In this document: positions 17,809 through 27,635 of the stretch, piece by piece
Numbering within the stretch: position 1 is the first letter of the stretch
Layout: the number at the start of each line of letters is the position of its first letter
Origin: Bradyrhizobium diazoefficiens
GTDB lineage: Bacteria; Pseudomonadota; Alphaproteobacteria; Rhizobiales; Xanthobacteraceae
Assembly (NCBI RefSeq): GCF_016599855.1
Contig: NZ_CP067041.1
Span: 5,456,001 to 5,520,000 of the forward strand
Direction of reading: 5' to 3'
Length of the DNA: 64,000 nt
The notes under the pieces: model-generated
What the model was told of the DNA's origin: nothing
Databases searched by the model: none
What the model saw: the letters and a program-made list of their open reading frames with translations, nothing else
Position numbers and translations under genes: made by a program

Positions 17809-19337
17809 TCATCGGCGAGACCCCGCCGCCGTCAGGCGCGTTCGGCGTCGACGCCATCGCCATGACCATGCGCTTCGGCGACTTCCTGGCGCTCGACAAG
17901 GTCGAACTGAAGGTGCGGCCCGGCTCCTTCCACGCGTTGCTCGGCGAAAACGGCGCCGGCAAGTCGACCCTCGTCAAGTGCATCATGGGCTATTACCACG
18001 CGAACCAAGGCGACATCCTCGTCGGCGGCCGCGAGCAGGCGATCGGCAATCCAAAGGATGCCCACGCGCTCGGTCTCGGCATGGTCTACCAGCATTTTAC
18101 GCTAGTGCCGGCCATGACCGTCGCGGAGAACCTCGTGCTGGCTCGTGACGACGTCCCGGCCGTGGTGAACTGGCCGAAGGAGATGAAGGAGCTCGAGGCC
18201 TTCCTGGCGCGAATGCCCTTCAAGGTGCCACTCGGCGCAAAGGTCTCTGACATCTCTGCCGGCGAACGGCAGAAGTGCGAGATCCTCAAGCAGCTCTATC
18301 TCAAGCGCCGCTTCCTGATCCTGGACGAGCCGACCTCGGTGCTGACGCCGGCCGAAGCCGACGAAGTGCTCGCTATGCTCCGCGACATGGTCGTCAAGGG
18401 CGAGCTGACGATCCTGATGATCACGCACAAGTTCCGCGAGGTCATGGCCTTCGCCGACGAGGTGACGATCCTGCGCCGTGGCAAGCTCGCGGGTACCGGT
18501 AAGGTCGCCGAGCTGACTCCGGACGCGATGGCGCGCGCTATGATCGGCGCCGAAGAGCTGACCGTGCAGCCGCCACGCACCGGCAAAGCCGGACAGGCGC
18601 GGCTAGAGCTGGAAAAAGTGCGTGCGCTGGATGATGCCGGCGCCATCGCCGTACGCGACGTCTCCCTCACCGTACGCGCCGGCGAGATCGTCGGCATCGC
18701 GGGCGTCTCCGGCAATGGCCAGCGCCAGCTCGTCGAAGTCTTGGCCGGCCAGCGCGAGCCGGAGGGCGGCGAAATCCGGGTCGCCGGCGGTTCCTATCAC
18801 GCCAGCCGCGAGGAGATGCGGCGCCACAAGATGTCGCTCCTGCCGGAGGAGCCGCTCAAGAACGCCTGCGTCGGCGGCATGAGCGTCGCCGACAACATCG
18901 CCTTCCGCGAGTTCGACCGCGCACCTTTCGCCAGCGGCGGCTGGTGGCTCAACCGCCGCGCCTTCCGCGACGACGCGAAGAGGAAGATCGGCCAATACAA
19001 GATAAAGACGCGTACGCCGGAGACGCCGATCTCGGCGCTATCAGGGGGCAACGTGCAGCGCGCTGTGCTCGCCCGCGAGCTTGCGGGCGATGTCGAGGTG
19101 CTGATAGCAGCCAATCCCTGCTTCGGCCTCGATTTCGTGGCGGTGGCGCAGATCCACGCCGAGATCATGGCTGTCCGCAACCGTGGCGCGGCGGTGTTAC
19201 TGGTGAGCGAGGATCTAGACGAACTGCTCGAATTGTCCGACCGGCTGGTGGTGATGTTCCACGGCGAATTCGTGTATGAAGCACGGACCAGCGAAGCCGA
19301 TCACACCGAGGTCGGCCGGCACATGGCGGGGCACTGA
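17805..19337 (+). CDS. BMP-type ABC transporter ATPase (two ABC domains)
   Basis: 510 residues from the GTG at 17805 (GTGA overlap with the hydrolase gene). The first ABC domain has Walker [15 protein letters not shown], signature [11 protein letters not shown] and Walker [12 protein letters not shown]. The second has a degenerate P-loop ([16 protein letters not shown]) with signature [15 protein letters not shown], as is normal for nucleoside/ribose-type double ATPases. It powers uptake through the two permeases. A palindromic repeat and the nucleoside deaminase gene follow. Confidence 0.9.
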   Translation: MIIGETPPPSGAFGVDAIAMTMRFGDFLALDKVELKVRPGSFHALLGENGAGKSTLVKCIMGYYHANQGDILVGGREQAIGNPKDAHALGLGMVYQHFTLVPAMTVAENLVLARDDVPAVVNWPKEMKELEAFLARMPFKVPLGAKVSDISAGERQKCEILKQLYLKRRFLILDEPTSVLTPAEADEVLAMLRDMVVKGELTILMITHKFREVMAFADEVTILRRGKLAGTGKVAELTPDAMARAMIGAEELTVQPPRTGKAGQARLELEKVRALDDAGAIAVRDVSLTVRAGEIVGIAGVSGNGQRQLVEVLAGQREPEGGEIRVAGGSYHASREEMRRHKMSLLPEEPLKNACVGGMSVADNIAFREFDRAPFASGGWWLNRRAFRDDAKRKIGQYKIKTRTPETPISALSGGNVQRAVLARELAGDVEVLIAANPCFGLDFVAVAQIHAEIMAVRNRGAAVLLVSEDLDELLELSDRLVVMFHGEFVYEARTSEADHTEVGRHMAGH

Positions 19338-19347
19338 CTGGTCTTTG

Positions 19348-19394
19348 AGCATGATCTTCTCGGAACAGCGCTGTGCGCCTTTCCGGATCATGCT
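19348..19394. repeat. Short palindromic intergenic repeat
   Basis: AGCATGATC at the left end and GATCATGCT at the right end bracket an imperfect stem (TTCTCGGAA / TTTCCG). This matches, from memory, a repeat family spread through Bradyrhizobium and related genomes. It fills almost the whole gap before the deaminase start. Confidence 0.65.
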
Positions 19395-19406
19395 TTGGGA
19401 GCATCG

Positions 19407-19892
19407 ATGGACGGCACAAGCGAGCGCGACGAGCACTTTTTGCGGTTGTATTTCGCGGTCGCCCGCCGCTCCCTCACCCACGGCAACCATCCCTTCGGCT
19501 GCATCGTCGTCGACGCCGACGGCAAGGTGCTGATCGAGACCGAAAACGGCTACATGCCGGACCACGACGGCACCGCGCATGCCGAACGTCTGGCGGCCAC
19601 GGAAGCCTGCCGCACGCAAAGCCGCGAAGTGCTGGCGGCGGCGACGCTCTATTCCTCCGCCGAGCCCTGCGCAATGTGCGCAGGCGCGATCTACTGGGCC
19701 GGCATCGGCCGCGTGGTCTATGGTCTCAGCGAGCGCCACCTGCGCGGCATCACCGGCAACCATCCAGAGAACCCGACGCTCGACCTGCCGTGCCGCGAGG
19801 TCTTTGCCAGCGGCCAGCGGCCGACCGAGGTCGTGGGCCCATTACTCGAAGACGAGGCCGAAGCACTGCACGACGGCGTGTGGACGAAGTAG
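19407..19892 (+). CDS. Nucleoside/nucleobase deaminase (CDA/guanine deaminase fold)
   Basis: 161 residues from the ATG at 19407 with GGGAG upstream; a TTG at 19395 is a weaker start. Zinc motifs are HAERLAA (H-A-E) near residue 60 and PCAMCAGAIYWAG (PCxxC) near 88, the signature of the cytidine/guanine/tRNA-adenosine deaminase superfamily. The length and the YGLSERHLRGI tail favour a guanine deaminase-like or other free-base deaminase. It is last in the BMP1 operon, so it likely processes a transported base. It is separated from the ATPase gene by a palindromic repeat. Confidence 0.8.
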   Translation: MDGTSERDEHFLRLYFAVARRSLTHGNHPFGCIVVDADGKVLIETENGYMPDHDGTAHAERLAATEACRTQSREVLAAATLYSSAEPCAMCAGAIYWAGIGRVVYGLSERHLRGITGNHPENPTLDLPCREVFASGQRPTEVVGPLLEDEAEALHDGVWTK

Positions 19893-19920
19893 AGCCTCAA
19901 CGCATTCGGCATCGTAGATT

Positions 19921-21213
19921 CCATGGGCGGTGAGCGTGGCCTTTCCGATAGGTTTGGGTTTCCACACTCGAACCGATGGAGAGTCAGATGCAAGCATCGA
20001 CCGTAGACACGCTCACCGCCGGCCATATTGGCACAATTTTCGTTGCGATTGAACTCAGCCAGAAGACGTGGCTGGTGACGCTGCACAGCCCGGATCGGGA
20101 TCGGATGTCGCGCCACAAGCTCGAGGGGGGCGATCATGCGGGGCTGCTGGCGCTCATTGAGAAGGTCCGCAGCCGGGCGGCGGAGAAGCTCGGATCGGTG
20201 CCGCGGGTGGTGAGCTGCTACGAAGCCGGCTATGACGGCTTCTGGCTGCATCGTCTGCTGGAGGCCGCCGGGATTGTGAACTTCGTGTTCGACCCCGCGA
20301 GCATTGCGGTGGAGCAGCGATCGCGGCGGACCAAGACGGACCGGATCGACGGTGAACTTCTGCTGCGGACGTTGATGGCCTATTTGCGCGGCGAGCCGCG
20401 GGTGGTCCGGATTGTGCGGGTGCCGAGTGTGGCGCAGGAAGACGCCAGGCGCGCCAGCCGCGAACGCGATCGGCTGGTCAAGGAACAGACGGCCCATACC
20501 AACCGGATCAAGGCGCTGCTGCGCCTTCTGGGAATGGCAGTCGGCAATCCGCGGCGGCGCGACTGGCTGAGCTGGCTCGCGCGGCAGCGTGACTGGCAGG
20601 GGCAGCCGCTGCCGCCGCATCTGTTGGCCGAAGTGACGCGCGAGCACGCGCGGCTGATGCTGATGCGGAAGCAGCTTGCGGTGCTGGAAAAGGCGCAAGC
20701 CGCTCCCGCTCCCGCTGTTCCTGCGCAGATGGCTGAGCGGAAGGATCTGCTGCAGCGGCTCAAGGCGCTCGGGCCGGCCTTCACCGCGATGCTGGTGAAC
20801 GAGGTGTTCCACAAGGACTTTCGCAATCGGCGCGAGGTCGCCAGCTACGTCGGACTGGCGCCCAGCCCCTGGCAGAGCGGCGGCATCGATCGCGAGCAGG
20901 GCATCAGCAAGGCAGGCAATCCGCGCGCGCGCCTCAAGGCGATTGAGCTGGCCTGGCTGTGGCTGCGCCATCAGGCCGACAGCGAGCTCAGCTGCTGGTT
21001 CCACACCCGCACCGCCACTGCCGGCAAGCGGGCCAGGCGCATCGCCATCGTCGCACTGGCACGCAAGCTGATCGTGGCGCTGTGGCGCTATCTCGCCACC
21101 GGGCTCGTACCTGCGGGGGCAACCATGAAGGCATAAAACCCAACCAGCAACCGGGCGCTGCGCTTCGCCGCAGTCCGCGCGGGATGGATGATGACCGTGC
21201 CACCCATGGGCCG
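19921..21213 (+). mobile_element. IS110-family element 1 (ends uncertain)
   Basis: The element carries the transposase at 19988. CCATGGGCGG (19921-19930) and the reverse complement of the sequence ending at about 21210 (CCATGGGTGG) form a 10-bp, one-mismatch inverted pair of the kind found near the ends of IS1111-type elements. No target duplication is visible. The true ends may lie some bases outside, or much further right, since non-coding sequence of uncertain origin follows to 21,469. Confidence 0.4.
19988..21136 (+). CDS. IS110-family transposase 1
   Basis: 382 residues from the ATG at 19988, which has GGAG 6 bases upstream; an ATG at 19976 lacks a site. The N-terminal RuvC-like DEDD domain shows FVAIELSQKTW (Glu in place of the usual first Asp), VSCYEAGYDGFW and RTKTDRIDGELL. 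The C-terminal transposase_20 domain shows LKALGPAFTAMLVNEV...YVGLAPSPWQSGG with the candidate nucleophile Ser. The change at the first acidic residue could reduce activity or reflect the IS1111 branch. It is unlike element 2 in sequence. Confidence 0.88.
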   Translation: MQASTVDTLTAGHIGTIFVAIELSQKTWLVTLHSPDRDRMSRHKLEGGDHAGLLALIEKVRSRAAEKLGSVPRVVSCYEAGYDGFWLHRLLEAAGIVNFVFDPASIAVEQRSRRTKTDRIDGELLLRTLMAYLRGEPRVVRIVRVPSVAQEDARRASRERDRLVKEQTAHTNRIKALLRLLGMAVGNPRRRDWLSWLARQRDWQGQPLPPHLLAEVTREHARLMLMRKQLAVLEKAQAAPAPAVPAQMAERKDLLQRLKALGPAFTAMLVNEVFHKDFRNRREVASYVGLAPSPWQSGGIDREQGISKAGNPRARLKAIELAWLWLRHQADSELSCWFHTRTATAGKRARRIAIVALARKLIVALWRYLATGLVPAGATMKA

Positions 21214-21469
21214 AACAAAAACAGCCGTTTTGTAGATGGGTCTCATCCTCAGGCTTCCTTGCCGCAAGCATGCGGAATGTGGGTCCGGACCACACCAGTC
21301 CGACCGGATATGAGGTGATGCAGTGAGCTGCAAAAATCTTCGGAAGCCAATCCTCGCCGGAACACGGTCGTCGCGCTGCGCTACGCATGGCTCCGCGCGC
21401 CGCCCTCGCACCCCTGCCAACCTCACTCAGGCCAATCGAAAAGCCTTGACTCGCAAATCCCCATATGAG

Positions 21470-21561
21470 GGTGGGCAAAGGCGCGCGCTCTTCGCGCGCC
21501 GTGCCCACCATCTATCTGTATATGTGAAACGATCGGTGGGCACGCTTCGCTTTGCCCACCC
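21470..21561. repeat. Composite palindromic repeat (GGTGGGC type)
   Basis: Outer arms GGTGGGCAAAG (21470-21480) and CTTTGCCCACC (21550-21560) are perfect complements. Inside are two hairpins, GGTGGGC...GTGCCCACC (to 21509) and GGTGGGCACG...TTTGCCCACC (from 21536). From memory this is a dispersed Bradyrhizobium intergenic repeat. Element 2 has inserted at its right edge. Confidence 0.75.
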
Positions 21562-21599
21562 TGTACCCTTCTGACGTTCGTGGCCGGCCTACAGGTGTA

Positions 21600-21745
21600 G
21601 ACTGGCTTTCGGGCCGATCTGCTGGGAGCAGCCTTGCCCACCTGTGCCTTGAGCACCCACGTAGGAACCGCGCCCCGGCGGAACGGCCGCGATCGAGATC
21701 CAGTAGGAGGTTTTGCGCCGAGAGCGCCAGTACAGGGATCGATCA
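21600..21745 (+). ncRNA. Candidate bridge RNA of IS110 element 2
   Basis: Loop 1: TTGCCCACC (21634-21642), hairpin GTGC-CTTGA-GCAC (21644-21656), CGTAGG (21660-21665). The first segment equals the DNA just left of the insertion core. The last is complementary to CCTACG at the right junction. Loop 2: GTAGGAGGT (21703-21711), hairpin GCGC-CGAGA-GCGC (21715-21727), GTACAGG (21730-21736). Its first segment equals the element's right end (23222-23230), and its last is complementary to CCTGTAC, the left end with its core. This is the target loop / donor loop design of IS621 bridge RNA. RNA ends are not known. Confidence 0.75.
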
Positions 21746-21786
21746 GGATCGCGGCTGGCCCGCTTTGAGAGCGAGGAGATCCAACA

Positions 21787-23040
21787 ATGGTCAACGACGT
21801 GCAATGGTTCGTCGGGATCGATTGGGCAACGCAGAGCCATTGCGTTTGCCTGCTGGATGCCGAAGGACGATCGGTCGGTCAGCGCGACTTCGCGCATGGC
21901 GGGGCCGGACTGACGGAGCTGCGTGATTGGCTGCTCGAGAAGACCAAGGCTGCACCGGGACAGATCGCGGTGGCGATCGAGACGCCGCACGGCCCGGTGG
22001 TAGAGATGCTGCTGGAGCATGGCTTTGTGGTCTTTGCCATCAATCCCAAGCAGCTCGACCGGTTCCGTGATCGCTTCACGGTAGCTGGCGCCAAGGATGA
22101 TCGCCGCGACGCCTATGTGCTTGGAAGTTCGCTGCGCACGGACCGTGCGGCCTTCCGGCAGCTTGCGGCCGACAATCCGGTGGTGATCGAACTACGCGAG
22201 TGGTCGCGCATGGCGGAGGAACTGCAGCAGGAGCGCACGCGGCTTGCCAATCGCCTGCGCCAGCAGCTGTGGCGATATTATCCACAAGCGGCCAAGCTGA
22301 CCGACGATGTCGCCGACGATTGGTTCCTGGCACTTTGGCAAAAGCTGCCGACCCCGGCCCGCGCGGCCAAAGCCGGCGAGAAGGCAATCGCGCGCATCCT
22401 CGGCGCATACCGTATCCGCCGCCTCGATGCGGCGACGGTGCTCAAGACCTTGCGCGAGGCGCCGCTGTTCGTGGCGCCGGGCACGACGGAGGCCGCCTGC
22501 GCACATATCCGCAGTCTTGCGGCACGTCTGCACCTGGTCAATCAGCAGATCAAGCAGGCGCAGCAGAGTCTGGACCGCCTGTGCGCCGAGCTCGAAGCAG
22601 AGGAGAATCCCTCGGGGCAGAGCTGCGAGCAGTGTGACGTGACGATCCTTCGCTCCTGGCCAGGAATCGGCAGAATCAACCTCGCCACACTGCTTGCCGA
22701 GGCCGCAGAGCCCCTGCGCAGACGAGATTATCACGCCTTGCGCGCCTTGGCAGGGGTCGCGCCGGTGACGCGGCAAAGCGGTAAGCAGCGCTTCGTGATC
22801 CGCCGCTTGGCCTGCAACAGACGGCTGCAGAGCGCCGTTCATCACTGGTCGCGCGTCGCGCTTCAACACGACGCGGCCCCGCGGCGACGCTATGACGCTT
22901 TGCGGCAGCGCGGCCACGGCCATGCGCGGGCGCTCCGTGGTGTGGGAGATCGCCTGCTCTTTGCCTTGTGCGCGACGCTCAAACACCAGGTACCCTACGA
23001 CGCAGCCTACACGAGCGTGAAGACCTCGCCAGCGGGCTGA
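21787..23040 (+). CDS. IS110-family transposase 2
   Basis: 417 residues. DEDD residues are D12 (VGIDWATQ), E65 (AIETPHG), D105 and D108 (KDDRRDAYVL), close to the IS621 positions D11/E60/D102/D105 as I remember them. The C-terminal transposase_20 domain contains WPGIGRINLATLLAEA and GVAPVTRQSGKQ, with S331 as the likely nucleophile. The middle is helical and longer than in small IS110 members. GAGGAG lies just before the ATG. It is probably an RNA-guided recombinase working with the RNA from its own left end. It appears intact. Confidence 0.92.
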   Translation: MVNDVQWFVGIDWATQSHCVCLLDAEGRSVGQRDFAHGGAGLTELRDWLLEKTKAAPGQIAVAIETPHGPVVEMLLEHGFVVFAINPKQLDRFRDRFTVAGAKDDRRDAYVLGSSLRTDRAAFRQLAADNPVVIELREWSRMAEELQQERTRLANRLRQQLWRYYPQAAKLTDDVADDWFLALWQKLPTPARAAKAGEKAIARILGAYRIRRLDAATVLKTLREAPLFVAPGTTEAACAHIRSLAARLHLVNQQIKQAQQSLDRLCAELEAEENPSGQSCEQCDVTILRSWPGIGRINLATLLAEAAEPLRRRDYHALRALAGVAPVTRQSGKQRFVIRRLACNRRLQSAVHHWSRVALQHDAAPRRRYDALRQRGHGHARALRGVGDRLLFALCATLKHQVPYDAAYTSVKTSPAG

Positions 23041-23112
23041 GCCGTTCCTTTGTTCGGCCGCATGCGACCGTTCCTTCGTCCCGACCTGCCGGTCGGCAGA
23101 GCGCCGCGCGCA

Positions 23113-23174
23113 GACGCTATCCAGGATGCCCTTTGGCACCGGCAAAGCCGGCGCGAAGCGTCCTGGATAGCGTC
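23113..23174. repeat. 14-bp inverted repeat in the right end of IS110 element 2
   Basis: GACGCTATCCAGGA (23113-23126) and TCCTGGATAGCGTC (23161-23174) are perfect complements with a 34-bp loop, itself GC-rich and partly self-complementary. It may act as a terminator or a structural hairpin of the element. Confidence 0.75.
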
Positions 23175-23269
23175 GAGCACGGTGCTATGCTCATCAACCA
23201 GCGGACGCCCCTTGACGAAGGGTAGGAGGTCCTACGGCAGCTACGCTTCACGCTCCACAAACAGAATAA

Positions 23270-23291
23270 CGCCGCGCATTCCGGCGCGGCG
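23270..23291 (-). terminator. Rho-independent terminator of the porin gene
   Basis: Read on the minus strand, CGCCGCGC, a 6-base loop and GCGCGGCG are followed by TTATTCTGTTT. It lies 13-34 bp after the stop of the minus-strand porin gene. Confidence 0.65.
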
Positions 23292-23303
23292 CCACGCGTC
23301 CCA

Positions 23304-24413
23304 TCAGAACTTCACAGTAACACCACCATAGACCGTGGACTCGGTGCAGCTCTTGGTGCTCTGGCCAGTCGCCGCGACCGTGCAGACACCGGCCATGGCG
23401 TTGTGGTCGAGGCCGAACTTGTTCTGCCAGTAGCGATAGGCGACCCAGAGGTCGACGAAGTGCGAGTACTTGTCACCCCAGGCCGCTTTCGACGCGTCGA
23501 AGGTCAGGCGGATCGGCTCGCTATTGAGCTCGGTCTTGGACGCGGTGGAGAACCGGCCCACGCCAGACAGCGCGGGAAGGCCGTTCGAGTCGCCCTTCGG
23601 CCCATACCAGCCGGCGCGACCACTAATCGACCAGAACTGCATGTCCGGCGGCAGGAAGCCGAGGTCCATGTAATAGTTGATTTCGACGGCCCAGGTCGGA
23701 CGGTAGCTGACGTTGCCGTCCGAGTTACAAGTCACGCCCACGACGCCAGCACCGAACAGGCCGCACTGGGTGAAGGCATTGTGGTTCAGGAACTCGTAAT
23801 ACATCAAGGGCGCGACATTGATATAGCCCTTGTACGGAAGGTCGAAAGCGAACTGCAGGCCGACGACGACGTCGCGCTTGGCCGGCGTCAGGAAGTTGTT
23901 CTCGGTATTGGCATCCATACCGACCTCGAACGAGATGTTGTGCAGCGGACCCATGGTGAAGGTCTTGGTGTTGAACAACTCGTTCCAGCCGAGGGTCGAG
24001 CGGAACAGGCCGTAAATCTCGGTCGCGCCGGCGCAGTCAGCAGCGCCGCCCGTGATGGTCACGCCCGGCGCGACGCAAGGGCTGGCGGGGTCGTTGTGAC
24101 CCGACTTGAGCATCGAGATCGTGAAAAAGTTGGTGCCGTAAGCCCACAGATCGAAGTGGGTGAAGGAGTAGACTTGCTTGGCGGTGGTGCCGTTGATGCT
24201 GCCATCCGGGCGGACGCTCCACATGCCGGGATCGGTGCCCTTCGGCATCCAGGAGAACGACACGCGGTCGTCGATTACCAGGAAGAACGGTAGGTCCGCA
24301 GCCTTCTTGGCCGCCGCCTTGAGCGGCAGATCCGCCGCGTGAGCCCAGCCACCGATGGCCAGCGTAGCAAGAGACAGCGCCGTTGCTGCAATTGCCGTGA
24401 AACGAAAGGACAT
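23304..24413 (-). CDS. Outer-membrane channel-like protein (possibly nucleoside-channel type)
   Basis: 369 residues from the ATG at 24413 with GGGGGTG upstream. The signal peptide is MSFRFTAIAATALSLATLAIGGWAHA. The mature protein alternates aromatic and polar residues as in beta-barrels and ends in VYGGVTVKF, a C-terminal Phe outer-membrane signature. Segments FDLWAYGTNFFTISMLKSG, LGWNELFNTK and HFVDLWVAYRYWQNKFG resemble Tsx-like nucleoside channels, which would fit the flanking nucleoside ABC operons, but this is inference. There are four Cys in the loops. A terminator follows. Confidence 0.7.
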   Translation of the reverse strand: MSFRFTAIAATALSLATLAIGGWAHAADLPLKAAAKKAADLPFFLVIDDRVSFSWMPKGTDPGMWSVRPDGSINGTTAKQVYSFTHFDLWAYGTNFFTISMLKSGHNDPASPCVAPGVTITGGAADCAGATEIYGLFRSTLGWNELFNTKTFTMGPLHNISFEVGMDANTENNFLTPAKRDVVVGLQFAFDLPYKGYINVAPLMYYEFLNHNAFTQCGLFGAGVVGVTCNSDGNVSYRPTWAVEINYYMDLGFLPPDMQFWSISGRAGWYGPKGDSNGLPALSGVGRFSTASKTELNSEPIRLTFDASKAAWGDKYSHFVDLWVAYRYWQNKFGLDHNAMAGVCTVAATGQSTKSCTESTVYGGVTVKF

Positions 24414-24988
24414 TCTAAACACCCCCAAAGGTTGACGCTCGAAAATCAAGCCTCATGGGTGCGACACTTGCGCCGTTCCTCTGATGTGAGAAGCCTCAAC
24501 TTTTTCCAGGGCATGCCGGATGTTTCGGCAGCACGCGCAGTTGGATCGCGGATTTTCCCCACCGTGCAGAAAGCACGGCCGCTGCAAGGACGCGCCGGGT
24601 AGTACCGACATTTCCCGATTGTTCTTGTTCGGATTTTGCGTCGAATGACCACGCCAAAGCTGGTCACGGATGCGCATCATCGCGACGCCCGGACGAAGCG
24701 GGCGAGGACCATGCACCTGTTGCTCAACTTGACATCACGCTTGCACGGCGGGTTCCGATTTGGTTTGAACCGTCACAAATTTGCAACAGACGTAGCGAGC
24801 GCAGCGTAATCTCGGCTACCGTACAAGTACCGACTCGCAGAGTGTCGGTCATAAATCTTGGGAGCCTGCGATTCCGGCGCGCTTGCCAAAGCCTTGAGCA
24901 AGGAATGACGCTTTTTCGCTACTTACGCCGCAGTCTAAACTGGCCCACAATTGAGGCACTCACCCTATCCATGCATACGTGACAGCGA
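24414..24988. other. 575-bp divergent gap between porin and BMP2 operon
   Basis: No credible gene. It should hold both promoters. TTGACA at 24730 is a possible -35 element with no good -10. A good sigma-54 site like that of the BMP1 operon was not found. Confidence 0.5.
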
Positions 24989-26543
<1,555 letters not shown>

Positions 26544-26560
<17 letters not shown>

Positions 26561-27635
26561 GAAGCGCACTGAGCGCTCCAACACGATCGCGCTGGTCTCC
26601 CCGCTAATCGCGATCGGCCTGACGATCGTGACCATGACTATCCTGTTCGCGATTCTCGGCAAGAATCCGCTGCTCGCGCTGCAAGCCTATTTCATCGCGC
26701 CCCTGACCGACGGCTATTCACTCCAGGAGATCGCGGTAAAGGCGACGCCGCTGGTGATGATCGCCATCGGGCTGTCGCTCTGCTACCTCGCCAACGCCTG
26801 GAATATCGGTGCCGAGGGACAGTTCCTGATCGGCGCCGTCGCCGGAAGCTGGATCGCAGTGAAGACACAAGGCACCGACGCCGGCGCCTGGGTGCTGCCG
26901 GCGATGCTGGTGCTCGCAGCCGCCGCAGGCGCGCTCTATGCGTTGATCCCGGCGATCTGCAAGGTGAAGTTCGGCGCCAGCGAGATCCTGACCAGCCTGA
27001 TGCTGGTCTATGTCGCCGACCTGCTGCTGGATTATCTCGTCCGCGGGCCCTGGCGCGATCCGAATGGATTCAACTTCCCGACCACGGCCGAGTTCGATCC
27101 GGTGGCGACGGTGCCGCTGTTAATCGAAGGCGGTCGGCTGCATCTCGGCTCGATCATCGCGCTGCTGGTCGTTGCAGCAGCCGCGATCCTGCTCGGGCGC
27201 ACCATCAAGGGTTTCGAGATCCGCGTGGTCGGGGCCGCGCCGCGCGCCGCGCGGTTCGGCGGCTTCAACGCCAACCAGCTGATCCTCCTGACCTTCGCGG
27301 TATCGGGCGCGCTGGCGGGCCTTGCCGGCATCATCGAGGTCGCCGGTCCCGTTGGACACCTCCAGCCCGGCATCTCGCCCGGCTACGGTTTCACCGCGAT
27401 CATCGTTGCCTTCCTCGGCCGGCTGAACCCGCTTGGAATATTAATTGCAGGGCTTTTTCTCGCACTAACTTTTATCGGCGGCGAGCAGGCGCAGATCGCA
27501 ATGAAGATCCCGTTGGACGTGACCAAGGTCTTCCAGGGCATTCTGCTGTTCTACGTGCTCGCCTGCGACTCCCTCATCCTCCACCGCTTCAAGCTGGTCT
27601 TCCCGAACCGTCAGGTGGCCCGTGGAGCTGGTTGA
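26544..27635 (+). CDS. BMP-type ABC transporter permease 1 (second operon)
   Basis: 363 residues with about 9 membrane segments. BPD_transp_2 signs are CYLANAWNIGAEGQFLIGAVAGSWIA, FGASEILTSLMLVYVADLLLDYLV, GFEIRVVGAAPRAARFGGFNANQLIL and GYGFTAIIVAFLGRLNPLGILIAGL. Its ATG lies inside the ATPase gene and its end overlaps the GTG of permease 2, so all are coupled. It forms the channel of a nucleoside-type importer. Confidence 0.88.

Larger units (their letters stand above)
21563..23233 (+). mobile_element. IS110-family element 2 with bridge-RNA-like left end
   Basis: The left boundary follows the repeat sequence TTGCCCACC-CT. The right end reads GTAGGAGGTC-CT and is followed by ACGGCAG, which appears to continue the interrupted repeat. 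A CT core is therefore present at both junctions and there is no longer target duplication, as for IS110. TACCCTTC (21564) and GAAGGGTA (23217) are short inverted terminal matches. The element is about 1.67 kb, with 224 bp of non-coding left end, the transposase, and about 190 bp of right end. Confidence 0.75.

Noticed and set aside
21137..21469. Guide segments for a second bridge RNA from IS110 element 1
   Set aside because: Hairpins are visible but no guide could be matched to the flanks, and the element ends are not certain.
24731..24746. Possible sigma-54 element before the BMP2 operon (TGACAT, 5 bp, TTGCA)
   Set aside because: The -24 GG is broken and the distance to the gene is over 240 bp.
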